Shown in pieces: positions 14,821 to 23,475 of a DNA stretch of 64,000 bases. Under the pieces are notes generated by a model. It was not told where the DNA came from and did no database searches. It saw nothing but the letters and a program-made list of their open reading frames with translations. The position numbers were made by a program, and so were the translations under genes. Location of the stretch: the IMG/VR virus record IMGVR_UViG_3300007513_000952, positions 1 through 64,000 of that record. One strand, given 5' to 3'. Numbering within the stretch: the stretch's first letter is position 1; the number at the start of each line of letters is the position of its first letter. Source of the DNA: a virus.

Positions 14821-17322
14821 ATGTCGACACCAGTGTGGTCAACCACAGCAGGTAAACTTGCATCAATTGATGAGCAAGTGTCATATTCGCTACAATTAGA
14901 AGCGAATACAGCCGATTCTACGGCTATCACTTACTCCGTAATTGCAGGGAGCCTACCTTCAGGAATGGAACTTACTTCAGCAGGCTTACTTACAGGGATT
15001 CCAGCTGAGGTTTCGAAAAGAACTAGATACACCTTCGTTGTACGTGCCACAGCTGGAACAACAATTACAGATAGAAATTTTTATTTAGATATAGAAGGTG
15101 CAGACGCACCAACATTTACAACTGCATCAGGACAACTCCAGTTAGATGACTCTTCAAGAGTTGGTTTATATTGGATATTGGATGGATCATCGTTATCATT
15201 CCAAATAGCGGCAAGTGATACAGATACAAGAGCAGGACAATCGTTAGTTTATGAAATTGTACAAGGTGCATTACCACCAGGTATTACTATGTCAGCAACA
15301 GGATTAATATCTGGAATAGTACAACTTACAGAAGATGAACGATATGGACCACAAGGTGGATATGCAGAAGATTATGATGATTATGTTTACGATAGAACAG
15401 TATTTTCAAAATCTAGATCAATAAATTATGATTTTATAGTAAGAGTTTCAGATAGTACAAGTTATGTAGATCAAAATAATTCAATATTTGTTTATACAGC
15501 AGATTATTGGAGAGTATCAAATTCAGAAATTACAGTAGACATGAATGAAATAGGGGGTTCAGCATTAACAGTTGATTTTAGTGCTAATAGAAGACCAATT
15601 TTCAAAACAGCATCAGCCCTTGGAACATTTAGACATGACAACGCCTGTGTAATTAAAATTGACGTTGAAGATTTTGATCCATTACAAGCAGATTTAGAAT
15701 ATTCAATCGTATCAGGTGCTATGCCTTCAGGTTTATCAATTAATATTAGCTCTGGAGAAATATATGGAACATTGGCAAGACAGACCGCTATTGAAACAAG
15801 TTATACATTTACAATAAGAGCGAACAGAGTTGTATCAACTGGAATAAATGTGTTCACTGATCAAATATTTACAATGAAAGTAATTGGTGAAATTGATATT
15901 GGAATTACATTTACAACTCCAGCAACCATTGGTACATTGACGGCAGATATTCCAAGTATATTATCATTTTCAGCAGTAGCAGAAGAAACAAATAGAGTTT
16001 TAACTTATAGTTTAACATCTGGATCGTTGCCAACAGGTATAACATTATCTCCACAAGGAAATTTAATAGGAACAATTGATCCAAGTGACTTTACTGATTC
16101 AACTCGAGCATATACATTTACAGTTACGGTTAGTGACCAATATCAGTCATTAGCAACATCAAAAGAATTTACATTAAACATTGACATACCATATACTACT
16201 ATTGAATATGGTAATATGACCGGACATTCAACATCTTTTATTGATCAAAATATATTTTATAATATTGCACAAGATCCAAATATTAATTCTCCTGAATATA
16301 TTTACAGACCAGAGGATAATAATTTTGGAATGAAACTAAATCCTGAAATGTTAATGATGGCAGGATTACAAGCACAAACACTTACAGCATTCCAACAACA
16401 AATGGAACAAAATCATGCTCCAAAAACTTTATATTTTGGAGAATTAAAAACAGCAGTTGCAAAAGAAAACAATATTATAAAATATGAAGTTGTTTATCTT
16501 GAAATGACAGACAAACTTGTTAATAATGATGGTACAGCAATTAGTTCATCGGTTTCATTAAGAACAGATGTTGCAAAACCTATGTTAGGTCCAAGAGCAG
16601 GAACAGTTAATTTAACTACTGATATGGATGACTTCAATATTACAACCTCTGGCGGATTATCATTTAGCACGTCTGGCTCTAAAGTTCCATATGCTGGTCA
16701 AATTTCAGCAGATTTAGATTATATGGCAACACTTTATCCAAATGCAGTTGCAAATATGAGAAGTAGAATGAAAACTTTAGGACATAAAGAATGGGACCAT
16801 TTGCCTTTATGGATGAAAACAACACAATCAGGTGACCTAGCACCATTGGGGTTTGTATTAGCAGTACCTATATGTTATTGCAAGGCAGGTACATCTGCTT
16901 TGTTAAAGAAAAGAATAAAAGATAAAGGATTAATTTTTAGAAATATTGACTTTATTGTAGATAGATATCAAGTTAGTAAAAGCAAAGTTACACCTGCTAA
17001 ATTCACAGCAGATGGCTCAACTACTACATTCCAATTAGATGAGATTGTACATGAAGAAGATATTTTGGTTAAAGAAGGTAGTGATATTGTTTATGCTGGA
17101 GACGGAGTAACAGCAGACAATAACCAAAAGCCAACAGATTTAACTGCTGATGGTGAATTAAGATCTGCAGACCATGAATATGGCATTGAACTTACTCATA
17201 ATACTTCAACTAGTAAAACTACAATTACTTTTACCAAAGAAGTACCGTCAGACGGCACTATTATTACAGTCGAAAGAGCTAACGATAAATATCTTAAATT
17301 TAGAAGCAAAGGAATATTTTAA
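14821..17322 (+). CDS. adhesin-like virion protein with four putative-Ig (He_PIG) repeats
   Basis: The protein of 833 residues carries four copies of the He_PIG signature: YSVIAGSLPSGMELTSAGLL, YEIVQGALPPGITMSATGLI, YSIVSGAMPSGLSIN and YSLTSGSLPTGITLSPQGNL. These cadherin/Ig-like domains are usual in surface adhesins, and here they suggest a tail fibre or baseplate receptor-binding protein. The C-terminal third (from about residue 470) has no repeats and includes a distinct domain around KKRIKDKGLIFRNIDFIVD. It ends immediately before the next ATG (TTTTAATGG). Confidence 0.82.
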   Translation: MSTPVWSTTAGKLASIDEQVSYSLQLEANTADSTAITYSVIAGSLPSGMELTSAGLLTGIPAEVSKRTRYTFVVRATAGTTITDRNFYLDIEGADAPTFTTASGQLQLDDSSRVGLYWILDGSSLSFQIAASDTDTRAGQSLVYEIVQGALPPGITMSATGLISGIVQLTEDERYGPQGGYAEDYDDYVYDRTVFSKSRSINYDFIVRVSDSTSYVDQNNSIFVYTADYWRVSNSEITVDMNEIGGSALTVDFSANRRPIFKTASALGTFRHDNACVIKIDVEDFDPLQADLEYSIVSGAMPSGLSINISSGEIYGTLARQTAIETSYTFTIRANRVVSTGINVFTDQIFTMKVIGEIDIGITFTTPATIGTLTADIPSILSFSAVAEETNRVLTYSLTSGSLPTGITLSPQGNLIGTIDPSDFTDSTRAYTFTVTVSDQYQSLATSKEFTLNIDIPYTTIEYGNMTGHSTSFIDQNIFYNIAQDPNINSPEYIYRPEDNNFGMKLNPEMLMMAGLQAQTLTAFQQQMEQNHAPKTLYFGELKTAVAKENNIIKYEVVYLEMTDKLVNNDGTAISSSVSLRTDVAKPMLGPRAGTVNLTTDMDDFNITTSGGLSFSTSGSKVPYAGQISADLDYMATLYPNAVANMRSRMKTLGHKEWDHLPLWMKTTQSGDLAPLGFVLAVPICYCKAGTSALLKKRIKDKGLIFRNIDFIVDRYQVSKSKVTPAKFTADGSTTTFQLDEIVHEEDILVKEGSDIVYAGDGVTADNNQKPTDLTADGELRSADHEYGIELTHNTSTSKTTITFTKEVPSDGTIITVERANDKYLKFRSKGIF

Positions 17323-17885
17323 TGGCAAGTAACATAGTACCAGGTAACGTAGACGGCACTTATCCTAAAGCAGGACAGGATAACAGTTCACAAGGATTTA
17401 GAGATAATTTTAGTGCAATTAAAAACAATTTTACTGAAGCAGTAACAGAAATAGAAGCATTACAAACAAACAAAGCAAACTTAAACGCTTCAAGTGATTT
17501 TGCTGATAATGAAGTTATTAGAGCAAAATTTAAAGATACATCAGAAACAGTATACGCACATGGTACAACTGGTGGTGCAATTACATTAAATCACCAAAAT
17601 GGACATTACCAAACTATAACGTCTAATGCATCTATAACATTATCATTTACCAATTGGCCTGCTACAGCAACACTGGGTAGAATTGTATTAGATATTACGT
17701 TTGCATCTACAGCACACACGATTACAATTCCAACTGCTGTATTAGTATCTGGTTTAGTATTAGGTGGAGATGGCTCTTCTAATACAATAACTTGTCCAAC
17801 ATCTGGAAGATATGTTTACGAGTTTACAACTCCAGATGCAGGTACAACAATTTTAATGAACCAATTGGGTAACAACTACATCTAA
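17322..17885 (+). CDS. virion fibre-like protein with related N-terminal module
   Basis: The N-terminus (QGFRDNFSAIKNNFTEAVTEI) is a divergent version of the module found in the genes at 10443, 11859 and 12914, with NF..IKNNFTEA replacing AF.KINANFTEL. The rest (187 residues in all) is a beta-rich domain with ITLNHQNGHYQTIT and VLGGDGSSNTITCP. It starts on the preceding stop. It is probably a small tail or fibre component. Confidence 0.75.
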   Translation: MASNIVPGNVDGTYPKAGQDNSSQGFRDNFSAIKNNFTEAVTEIEALQTNKANLNASSDFADNEVIRAKFKDTSETVYAHGTTGGAITLNHQNGHYQTITSNASITLSFTNWPATATLGRIVLDITFASTAHTITIPTAVLVSGLVLGGDGSSNTITCPTSGRYVYEFTTPDAGTTILMNQLGNNYI

Positions 17886-17897
17886 TAGGAGGTAGTA

Positions 17898-18149
17898 ATG
17901 TATTTTCATCCATTACAAGAAGAAATCGGAAATTTATCTGAAGAAGATATCTCCAAAAGAATAAAAGAGCTTTCTAGAAAAGTTGCTATTGCTAGACGAG
18001 GCAGAAATCCAGACATGTTACAAAAACTACAACATGCACTTGGAACTTATCAAGATGCTATTAGACAAAGAAGAGTTGAACAATGGCACAAAGACTTTAA
18101 AAAAGCAAGAGGCGAACCAGATTTAGGTGATTTAATCAACATTGAATAG
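17898..18149 (+). CDS. small helical phage protein
   Basis: The 83-residue protein is preceded by a strong AGGAGG site. It is largely helical and charged: LSEEDISKRIKELSRKVAIA then MLQKLQHALGTYQDAIRQRR, and EQWHKDFKKARGEPDLGDL. It sits at the end of the fibre block and looks like a small structural or assembly protein. I recall similar short proteins in marine T4-like phages but cannot name a function. Confidence 0.72.
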   Translation: MYFHPLQEEIGNLSEEDISKRIKELSRKVAIARRGRNPDMLQKLQHALGTYQDAIRQRRVEQWHKDFKKARGEPDLGDLINIE

Positions 18150-18161
18150 TAAGTATGTTTA

Positions 18162-18794
18162 ATGCCAAATTCATTTAGTTGGAAAACAAAATTTAAATCA
18201 ATTATAATTGTAGACGGTGAATTATTCGCAAACGAATATAGTATTAAACTTTTCATAACACCCTACACTGCAAATTTAAAAGAACAAACAGAATATTTTG
18301 ATAGATTAAAAAATCTCTTTGAAATGGTAATGGCGAATACAATTACTACATGGAAAGATGAACCTCTTTACCATACTTTACAAAAATCATCTAACAATAG
18401 ATTTATAGAATTACCAAAGCCACCATATGATCAAATAATGGCGGCGGTATGCTTCTGCAAAGCAAATGCAATTTTAGATTCTGTAATTGTAGTGAATAAA
18501 TTAGAACTTTCTAGTTGGCAAGGGGATGGTATTACATATTCGGTTGACAAAGATAGTAAAGAACTTATACTATTAGATACACCTGATTGGTTTTCAAAAA
18601 AATATGAAGGTTTTGATCCATGGTGGTTAAGGGCAGACACGGCAACATATGATAGAGAACTTGATAAAGGCATATACACAGGACACTTTAGTTGGAATAA
18701 TAAAATACCAGTTGACAAGAAGCACGAAACCCATGCTAAAATATTTGAGTTTAATCCAAAGGTTTTAGATGGTGGGAAAGATAAAAATAAATGA
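18162..18794 (+). CDS. hypothetical protein upstream of the DnaE-motif gene
   Basis: This 210-residue protein has a strand-helix pattern (FKSIIIVDGELFANEYSIKLF, then YFDRLKNLFEMVMANTITTW) and a PPYDQIMAAVCFCKANAILDS segment, followed by a beta-rich half (ELILLDTPDWFSKKYEGFDP). It overlaps the next gene by 26 bases, which implies coupled expression. No motif I recognise. Its tight linkage to the DnaE-like protein is the best clue to its role. Confidence 0.68.
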   Translation: MPNSFSWKTKFKSIIIVDGELFANEYSIKLFITPYTANLKEQTEYFDRLKNLFEMVMANTITTWKDEPLYHTLQKSSNNRFIELPKPPYDQIMAAVCFCKANAILDSVIVVNKLELSSWQGDGITYSVDKDSKELILLDTPDWFSKKYEGFDPWWLRADTATYDRELDKGIYTGHFSWNNKIPVDKKHETHAKIFEFNPKVLDGGKDKNK

Positions 18795-19290
18795 AACAGG
18801 TGATTGTATCTTTACAGAAGAAGATGCAATAGATTCACTCTATACTAATCCAGACTTCGATATATCAAAATTATTCTTTGAAGACACTGAACAATACAAT
18901 AACAGCATAAAAAATACCGGAATTGATCTACAACAATTACAAACTGTACCAAAACGACCTACTCCAGCAAAAGTTGATGCAACAAATATTGCTAATTGGC
19001 ACATGCCACAAAAGTATTATGAATTAAATGTATTGGAATGGTTATTGAATAAGTGTCAAAACGATTTTGAGAAAAAAAGAGTAGAACAAGAATATTTGTT
19101 ATTTGAAAAGAAAAACTTTATAAAAGTATTACAATTTTTAATCTACTTTGTAGATACATTACGAAAAAACAATATAGTATGGGGTGTGGGTAGAGGTAGT
19201 AGTGTGGCAAGTTTTTGTTTATTTTTAATTGGCGTACATAAGATAAATCCATTGCAATATAACTTAAATATCGCCGAATTTTTAAGATGA
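18769..19290 (+). CDS. short protein with a DNA polymerase III alpha (DnaE)-like motif
   Basis: The last 40 residues, WGVGRGSSVASFCLFLIGV then KINPLQYNLNIAEFLR, match the GRGSA..S...Y.LGIT.VDPL.Y.L.FERFLN signature of C-family DNA polymerases. The whole protein has only 173 residues, against more than 1000 for DnaE, and no catalytic Asp motif is visible. It therefore looks like a retained fragment or a small derived domain. The N-terminal half is acidic and low in known motifs. Replication control or host polymerase mimicry is possible, but speculative. Confidence 0.75.
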   Translation: MVGKIKINETGDCIFTEEDAIDSLYTNPDFDISKLFFEDTEQYNNSIKNTGIDLQQLQTVPKRPTPAKVDATNIANWHMPQKYYELNVLEWLLNKCQNDFEKKRVEQEYLLFEKKNFIKVLQFLIYFVDTLRKNNIVWGVGRGSSVASFCLFLIGVHKINPLQYNLNIAEFLR

Positions 19291-19316
19291 TAAGTAAAAT
19301 ATAATAGGAGCATAAA

Positions 19317-19703
19317 ATGGTAGCAAGAGCACCCAGAAAAAGAATGTATAGAACAATGCAAGGTCGTATGGTAGATATTGAAAAATTACGAACGGCAAAC
19401 GAAACAGTTAGAGCCGTTGGTAATATGAATGTTAATGCTAGAGGTGATGTATTAGGACCACATGGACAAATTGTAACATCAAAAGCAGAAGTAATGAAAA
19501 CATATTACGAACAACCAAAAGGTAAGGTTGATGATACACCTGCAAGAGCAAAACCTACACCTCCAAGAAAAACACCTCCAACACCAGTACAAAAAATGAC
19601 TCCAGTGGAATCAAAACCAACTGCTAAACCAGTAGAAACATTTAAACCAAAAACTCCCACTGAGAAAAAAGGTATTGACGCCGCACTTGACGGATTAGAA
19701 TAA
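19317..19703 (+). CDS. Pro/Lys-rich hypothetical protein
   Basis: This 128-residue protein has a basic N-terminus (ARAPRKRMYRTMQGRMVDI) and a low-complexity Pro/Lys/Thr-rich C-terminal half (KPTPPRKTPPTPVQKMTPVE) that is probably disordered. AGGAG precedes the ATG by 6 bases, and a TATAAT sits at 19300-19305 without a good -35. It may be a linker or nucleic-acid-associated protein. No family recognised. Confidence 0.7.
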   Translation: MVARAPRKRMYRTMQGRMVDIEKLRTANETVRAVGNMNVNARGDVLGPHGQIVTSKAEVMKTYYEQPKGKVDDTPARAKPTPPRKTPPTPVQKMTPVESKPTAKPVETFKPKTPTEKKGIDAALDGLE

Positions 19704-19715
19704 ATCTTATATAAT
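19687..19715 (+). promoter_or_regulatory. sigma70-type promoter TTGACG-N17-TATAAT
   Basis: TTGACG (19687-19692) and TATAAT (19710-19715) are 17 bases apart. The -10 ends 6 bases before ATG 19722, so the GroES-like message should start at or next to its ATG. Confidence 0.75.
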
Positions 19716-19721
19716 ACTTCT

Positions 19722-20165
19722 ATGTCACAAATAGAGGACTTACAAGCAAAAGGATTTGGATCGCATGGCGGTAAACAATACACCGTTGATCATGATATCA
19801 CTCCACTTAAAAAAAGAGTATTAGTATCTGATATGCACTTCGGTGAAACAAGATCTAAAGGCGGTATTATACTTGTAGATGACGATGGATCACAATCAGG
19901 TATTCATCCTAGATGGGCAAAAGTTTATGCTATTGGAAATCAACAAGAAGATGTAAAAATTGGACAATGGCTATTAGTTTCACACGGTCGTTGGTCTAGA
20001 GCATTCAAAGTTGCTAAAAACGGTATTGAATTAGAAGTAAGAATGATTGACGAAAACGATATCTTGCTTGTATCAGACGAAGAGCCAGAACAAAATAGAA
20101 AACAAGCCGGATATGTCAACACAGGTGGACACCAACAAATGACTAAACTTCCCGGCAATGACTAA
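19722..20165 (+). CDS. GroES-like co-chaperonin (gp31 role)
   Basis: Co-chaperonins cap GroEL; in T4, gp31 replaces host GroES to fold the major capsid protein. The 147-residue protein shows the GroES plan: ITPLKKRVLVSD at the start, a mobile-loop region with GETRSKGGIILVDDD, and VKIGQWLLVSHGRWSR plus NDILLVSDEE at the end. It is longer than GroES (97) because of an N-terminal extension and a polar C-terminal tail. The leaderless-type promoter in front fits early expression. Confidence 0.88.
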   Translation: MSQIEDLQAKGFGSHGGKQYTVDHDITPLKKRVLVSDMHFGETRSKGGIILVDDDGSQSGIHPRWAKVYAIGNQQEDVKIGQWLLVSHGRWSRAFKVAKNGIELEVRMIDENDILLVSDEEPEQNRKQAGYVNTGGHQQMTKLPGND

Positions 20166-20544
20166 AAAAATTAAACTTAAAAGAATGTTTGTGCCTATAG
20201 ACAAACTTGTCACAATGGCCGAACTAGGGTTGGGTGCAAAACGACCACTCAACAAAGAAAAAAGAGGTTGGATAAACAAACTAAAAAAACAATCAGAGCC
20301 GTTGGATCCAATACTTGTAACACCTATAAAAGATTCTGGTTACTTTCTATTAACAGATGGATGGCATAGAGTACAGGCGGCAAAAGCAATGAAAGAAAAA
20401 GAAATCGAAGCACTACCATTACCAGCAGATATAGGATTAAGCATGGCTAAAGCAAATAAAATTTTACGAGATATCGATCGTCAATATGGATTTAAATTAG
20501 AATGCAGTGAAATTATAGGAGAATGGGCATTCTACAAAGATTGA
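20158..20544 (+). CDS. ParB-like N-terminal (sulfiredoxin-fold) protein
   Basis: This 128-residue protein has the ParB/sulfiredoxin core: PILVTPIKDSGYFLLTDGWHRVQAAKA, with the GxHR-type sequence GWHRVQAAK at the active or nucleotide site, and MKEKEIEALPLPADIG after it. Related folds bind or hydrolyse nucleotides (CTP in ParB). It overlaps the end of the GroES-like gene by 8 bases. The C-terminal part lacks the HTH of true ParB. It may act as a small nuclease or ATPase. Confidence 0.75.
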   Translation: MTKKIKLKRMFVPIDKLVTMAELGLGAKRPLNKEKRGWINKLKKQSEPLDPILVTPIKDSGYFLLTDGWHRVQAAKAMKEKEIEALPLPADIGLSMAKANKILRDIDRQYGFKLECSEIIGEWAFYKD

Positions 20545-20569
20545 CAATTAACAATAATTTATATATTAT
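20541..20569 (+). promoter_or_regulatory. sigma70-type promoter TTGACA-N17-TATTAT
   Basis: TTGACA (20541-20546) and TATTAT (20564-20569) are 17 bases apart; an alternative -10 TATATT at 20562 gives a 15-base spacer. The -10 ends 6 bases before ATG 20576, so the clamp loader message is predicted to be leaderless. Confidence 0.7.
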
Positions 20570-20575
20570 TACTAT

Positions 20576-21502
20576 ATGAAAGAACTTTGGGTAGAGAAGT
20601 ATAGACCAAAAACATTAAAAGAATATGTTGTTCGTGATGAAGCACAACGACAACAAATACAATCTTGGATAAATGATAAAGCAATTCCACATTTATTATT
20701 AAGTGGTGCACCTGGTGTTGGTAAAACTACACTTGCAAAAGTATTATTCAACGAACTTGAAGTAAGCAGTTATGATATATTAGAAATAAATGCTTCTAGA
20801 GAAAATTCTGTAGATATTGTAAGAGAAAAAATTAATAACTTTGTACAAATTATGCCATTTGGTGCATACAAATATGTATTACTTGATGAAGCAGACTATA
20901 TGAGTCCAAATGGACAAGCGGCATTACGTGGTGTAATGGAAACATATCATACTTCAGCAAGATTTATAATAACTTGCAATTATCCAAATAGAATTATTCC
21001 GGCACTTCATAGTAGATGTCAAGGTTTCCATATGGAAGTAATTGACAAAACAGAATTTACAGCAAGGGTAGCAGAAATATTAATTTCTGAACAAACTGAA
21101 CAAGACATTGAAACTCTAGACACTTATGTAAAAGCAACATATCCTGATTTAAGAAAATGTATTAATATGATACAGCAAAATTGCAGAGATGGCAAACTTA
21201 TGCCACCAACAAGTGGAGATTCAGGACAACAAGATTATAGATTACAAATGGTTGAGCTGTTTAAAGCAGGTAAAATAAACGAAGCAAGAAAATTAGTATG
21301 TAGTCAAGCAAGGCCCGAAGAATGTGAAGAAATATACAGATGGTTGTATGATAATTTAGAAATAATATCCAAAGAAGATGAGCTACAAGACAAAGCAGTG
21401 CTAATTATTAAGCAGGGATTAGTAGATCATTCATTTGTTGCTGATCCTGAAATAAATTTAGCAAGTGTTATGATTAAACTAGCAAGGTTAAACAATGGGT
21501 AA
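20576..21502 (+). CDS. 44: clamp loader large subunit (gp44-like AAA+ ATPase)
   Basis: The product loads the sliding clamp (gene 45, at 51479) onto primed DNA. The 308-residue AAA+ protein shows WVEKYRPKTLKEYV, Walker A GAPGVGKTTLAK, Walker B VLLDEADYMS, sensor 1 FIITCNYPNRI, and the SRC motif LHSRCQGF with its trans-acting Arg. In T4 it pairs with gp62. The small following gene occupies that position but shows no obvious similarity. It lies 30 kb from genes 43 and 45, unlike T4. Confidence 0.95.
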   Translation: MKELWVEKYRPKTLKEYVVRDEAQRQQIQSWINDKAIPHLLLSGAPGVGKTTLAKVLFNELEVSSYDILEINASRENSVDIVREKINNFVQIMPFGAYKYVLLDEADYMSPNGQAALRGVMETYHTSARFIITCNYPNRIIPALHSRCQGFHMEVIDKTEFTARVAEILISEQTEQDIETLDTYVKATYPDLRKCINMIQQNCRDGKLMPPTSGDSGQQDYRLQMVELFKAGKINEARKLVCSQARPEECEEIYRWLYDNLEIISKEDELQDKAVLIIKQGLVDHSFVADPEINLASVMIKLARLNNG

Positions 21503-21773
21503 AAAACATAATAAAAAAAGATTCTTTTGTGTCAAATACATTATAAAACCGGATAAAAAGTTTGACGAATTTGTAGAACTATCCAAAAAGAAAATTGGTC
21601 CTGGAAAAATGTTAGAATACACTGTGGTGTTAGATCTTGTAAATGAGGAAATTATTAAGAACGATCTGCCTGGCATACCAGTTGCAGAAAGAGATAATAT
21701 ACCCTATTCACGTATTCTAGACCACTATAAAAAGTGGTATGCCGAAGCAATTAATACCTTTCTTGAGTCATAG
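21495..21773 (+). CDS. small hypothetical protein coupled to gene 44
   Basis: This 92-residue, Lys-rich protein (KHNKKRFFCVKYIIKPDKK) overlaps the end of gene 44 by 8 bases, the position held by the clamp loader small subunit gene 62 in T4. It is half the length of gp62 and I see no convincing similarity. PYSRILDHYKKWYAEAINTF is a predicted terminal helix. It could be a divergent clamp-loader partner or unrelated. Confidence 0.65.
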   Translation: MGKKHNKKRFFCVKYIIKPDKKFDEFVELSKKKIGPGKMLEYTVVLDLVNEEIIKNDLPGIPVAERDNIPYSRILDHYKKWYAEAINTFLES

Positions 21774-21782
21774 TCTAATCGC

Positions 21783-21788
21783 TAAATA
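21783..21788 (+). promoter_or_regulatory. late-type promoter core TAAATA
   Basis: CGCTAAATAGTAGC ends 8 bases before ATG 21797. No ribosome site lies between. Confidence 0.5.
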
Positions 21789-21796
21789 GTAGCATT

Positions 21797-22279
21797 ATGC
21801 ATGATGTATTAGATATAATCCGTAACGTACAGTCTTTATACGCAGTAGGACCTACTTTAACAATTTTAAAAGATTTTGAAAGAGTTTTAGACGAGTTAGA
21901 TGTGTATGTTTTTCAAAATTGGGAAGATGGTGAATTACTATCAGGACCAGTTGATTCAAGACATTTTGTTACTTGTTCATTTATGTGGCCTGCTGATAAA
22001 ATGCCTGACCCTTCAGGTGGCAAAAGATTGTTAGACAGAGGTTGTAAAGTTACATATGCAAAAGACGAATTACTAAAACCAAGAGAAATAAAGTCTCCGG
22101 AAGATTATAGACCAGGTACAACTAAAGGTAAAATTGATGGGCACGATATTTGGGTAGTAGAGATTAAAATGCCAAAAGAATTAATTGGTAATTTTAAACA
22201 TGGCAAAGACGAAATTGATAGCCAAGACGAATCTGATATGGGTGCAGGGGACCTAAATAGTTTAGATGCAACAATTTAA
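21797..22279 (+). CDS. hypothetical late protein
   Basis: This 160-residue protein has an N-terminal helix (VLDIIRNVQSLYAVGPTLTIL), a strand-rich middle (LDVYVFQNWEDGELLSGP, FVTCSFMWPADKMPDP) and an acidic C-terminal tail (DEIDSQDESDMGAGD). It overlaps the next gene by 14 bases, so the two are probably made together under a late promoter. A virion or assembly role is plausible from that. Not recognised. Confidence 0.7.
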   Translation: MHDVLDIIRNVQSLYAVGPTLTILKDFERVLDELDVYVFQNWEDGELLSGPVDSRHFVTCSFMWPADKMPDPSGGKRLLDRGCKVTYAKDELLKPREIKSPEDYRPGTTKGKIDGHDIWVVEIKMPKELIGNFKHGKDEIDSQDESDMGAGDLNSLDATI

Positions 22280-23006
22280 TGAAGGATTAAAAGCTGGCGA
22301 TTTAGAAGGCGTTGTTTCAAAAACGTTTTCAGTAGATCGATACAAATCAAAAATGGGCGATGACAGGAACATTATGGTTCTTGCATTTGTTGTTAATGGT
22401 TTAGCACCAGCAAAAGATTTAGAACGTTTCGCTGAAACTGGATACAAAGAAGTATTAGATGCAGATGCTACGCCAGGCACAATGGCAGATGGCAAACATA
22501 GAGTATTTGTTGAGTTTCAAAGAGATGAAAAAGTTGATCGACACATTTATAAATTTTTAGAAGACCTTAAAAAATTAACTAATATTGAGACGTTCCATTT
22601 TACATATCATAAAAGAGATGTACCATTTGAAGCATCAGCAAAGAATCTAGCGGATGTATTACCAAGAACACCAATAGCATACACACAAAAAATTAGTTCA
22701 TTAAGATTAGGTGAAGTAAAAAATTTCTTTGATAAGTTTAATATGATGGAATTTAAGTTAGATAACAATATTGTTGACATAAAAAAACAAAATGCAGAAG
22801 CACTTAAATTTGAATTACACGCATTTGGTGATACACAAATGATAATAAACGAAGTAAAAGCATTTAAAATAGATCAAGAAGCAATGAGTGAGTGTATCTA
22901 CCTCACAAAATATTTTGGACCATATCAAATTACCAAAACTACAGAAGACAGATTCATTTTTTCTAAAGGCCAAGAGTCGGCTTTGTTAAGTAAAAGTGGA
23001 TGGTAA
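22266..23006 (+). CDS. hypothetical late protein
   Basis: This 246-residue soluble protein overlaps both neighbours. Visible features are VVSKTFSVDRYKSKMGDDRN and MVLAFVVNGLAPAKDLERF at the start, HRVFVEFQRDEKVDRHIYKFL, and a second half with LRLGEVKNFFDKFNMMEFKL. No catalytic motif is apparent. Its late-promoter operon (21797-23464) ends with the M15 peptidase, so it may be a virion or lysis-time protein. Confidence 0.7.
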   Translation: MQQFNEGLKAGDLEGVVSKTFSVDRYKSKMGDDRNIMVLAFVVNGLAPAKDLERFAETGYKEVLDADATPGTMADGKHRVFVEFQRDEKVDRHIYKFLEDLKKLTNIETFHFTYHKRDVPFEASAKNLADVLPRTPIAYTQKISSLRLGEVKNFFDKFNMMEFKLDNNIVDIKKQNAEALKFELHAFGDTQMIINEVKAFKIDQEAMSECIYLTKYFGPYQITKTTEDRFIFSKGQESALLSKSGW

Positions 23007-23464
23007 GATTAAGCGAAAATTTCAGTTTACAAGAATTTACTAAAAGTCAAACTGCTGAACGAAGAGGCATTGATAATACTCCTGTTGAAGGACATTTAGA
23101 AAATGCAAAAGCATTATTTGAAAATGTAGTACAACCTGTTAGAGATAACTTTGGCGTAACAGTAATTAATTCAGGATATAGAAGTGGTGATTTAAACTAT
23201 GCAATTGGTGGTTCAAATACTTCACAACATTGTAAAGGACAAGCAGTAGATATAGAATGTCCAGGCACTCCAAACTATGACGTTGCCAAGTGGATTGAAG
23301 ATAACCTTGATTTTGACCAATTAATTTTGGAATTTTACACACCAGGCATACCAGATTCTGGTTGGATTCATGTTAGTTATAAAACAGAAGACAATCGCAA
23401 CGCATCATTAACAGCGATGAAAGAAAATGGAAAAACAGTCTACAAGCCTGGTTTAATTCAATAA
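23000..23464 (+). CDS. M15 peptidase, D-Ala-D-Ala carboxypeptidase/endopeptidase (putative endolysin)
   Basis: The zinc peptidase M15 fold cuts the peptide stems of peptidoglycan. Motifs present are INSGYRSGDLNYAIGGS, SQHCKGQAVDIE (zinc His and Asp) and the C-terminal FDQLILEF and GWIHVSY (catalytic Glu, zinc His). All zinc and catalytic residues are visible. At 154 residues it is a single-domain lysin without a signal peptide, so it needs a holin. It sits beside spanin-like genes, supporting an endolysin role. Confidence 0.9.
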   Translation: MVRLSENFSLQEFTKSQTAERRGIDNTPVEGHLENAKALFENVVQPVRDNFGVTVINSGYRSGDLNYAIGGSNTSQHCKGQAVDIECPGTPNYDVAKWIEDNLDFDQLILEFYTPGIPDSGWIHVSYKTEDNRNASLTAMKENGKTVYKPGLIQ

Positions 23465-23467
23465 ATA
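23462..23467 (+). promoter_or_regulatory. late-type promoter core TAAATA
   Basis: CAATAAATACG overlaps the M15 stop codon and ends 8 bases before ATG 23476. It would drive the spanin-like genes late. Confidence 0.5.
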
Positions 23468-23475
23468 CGTACATT

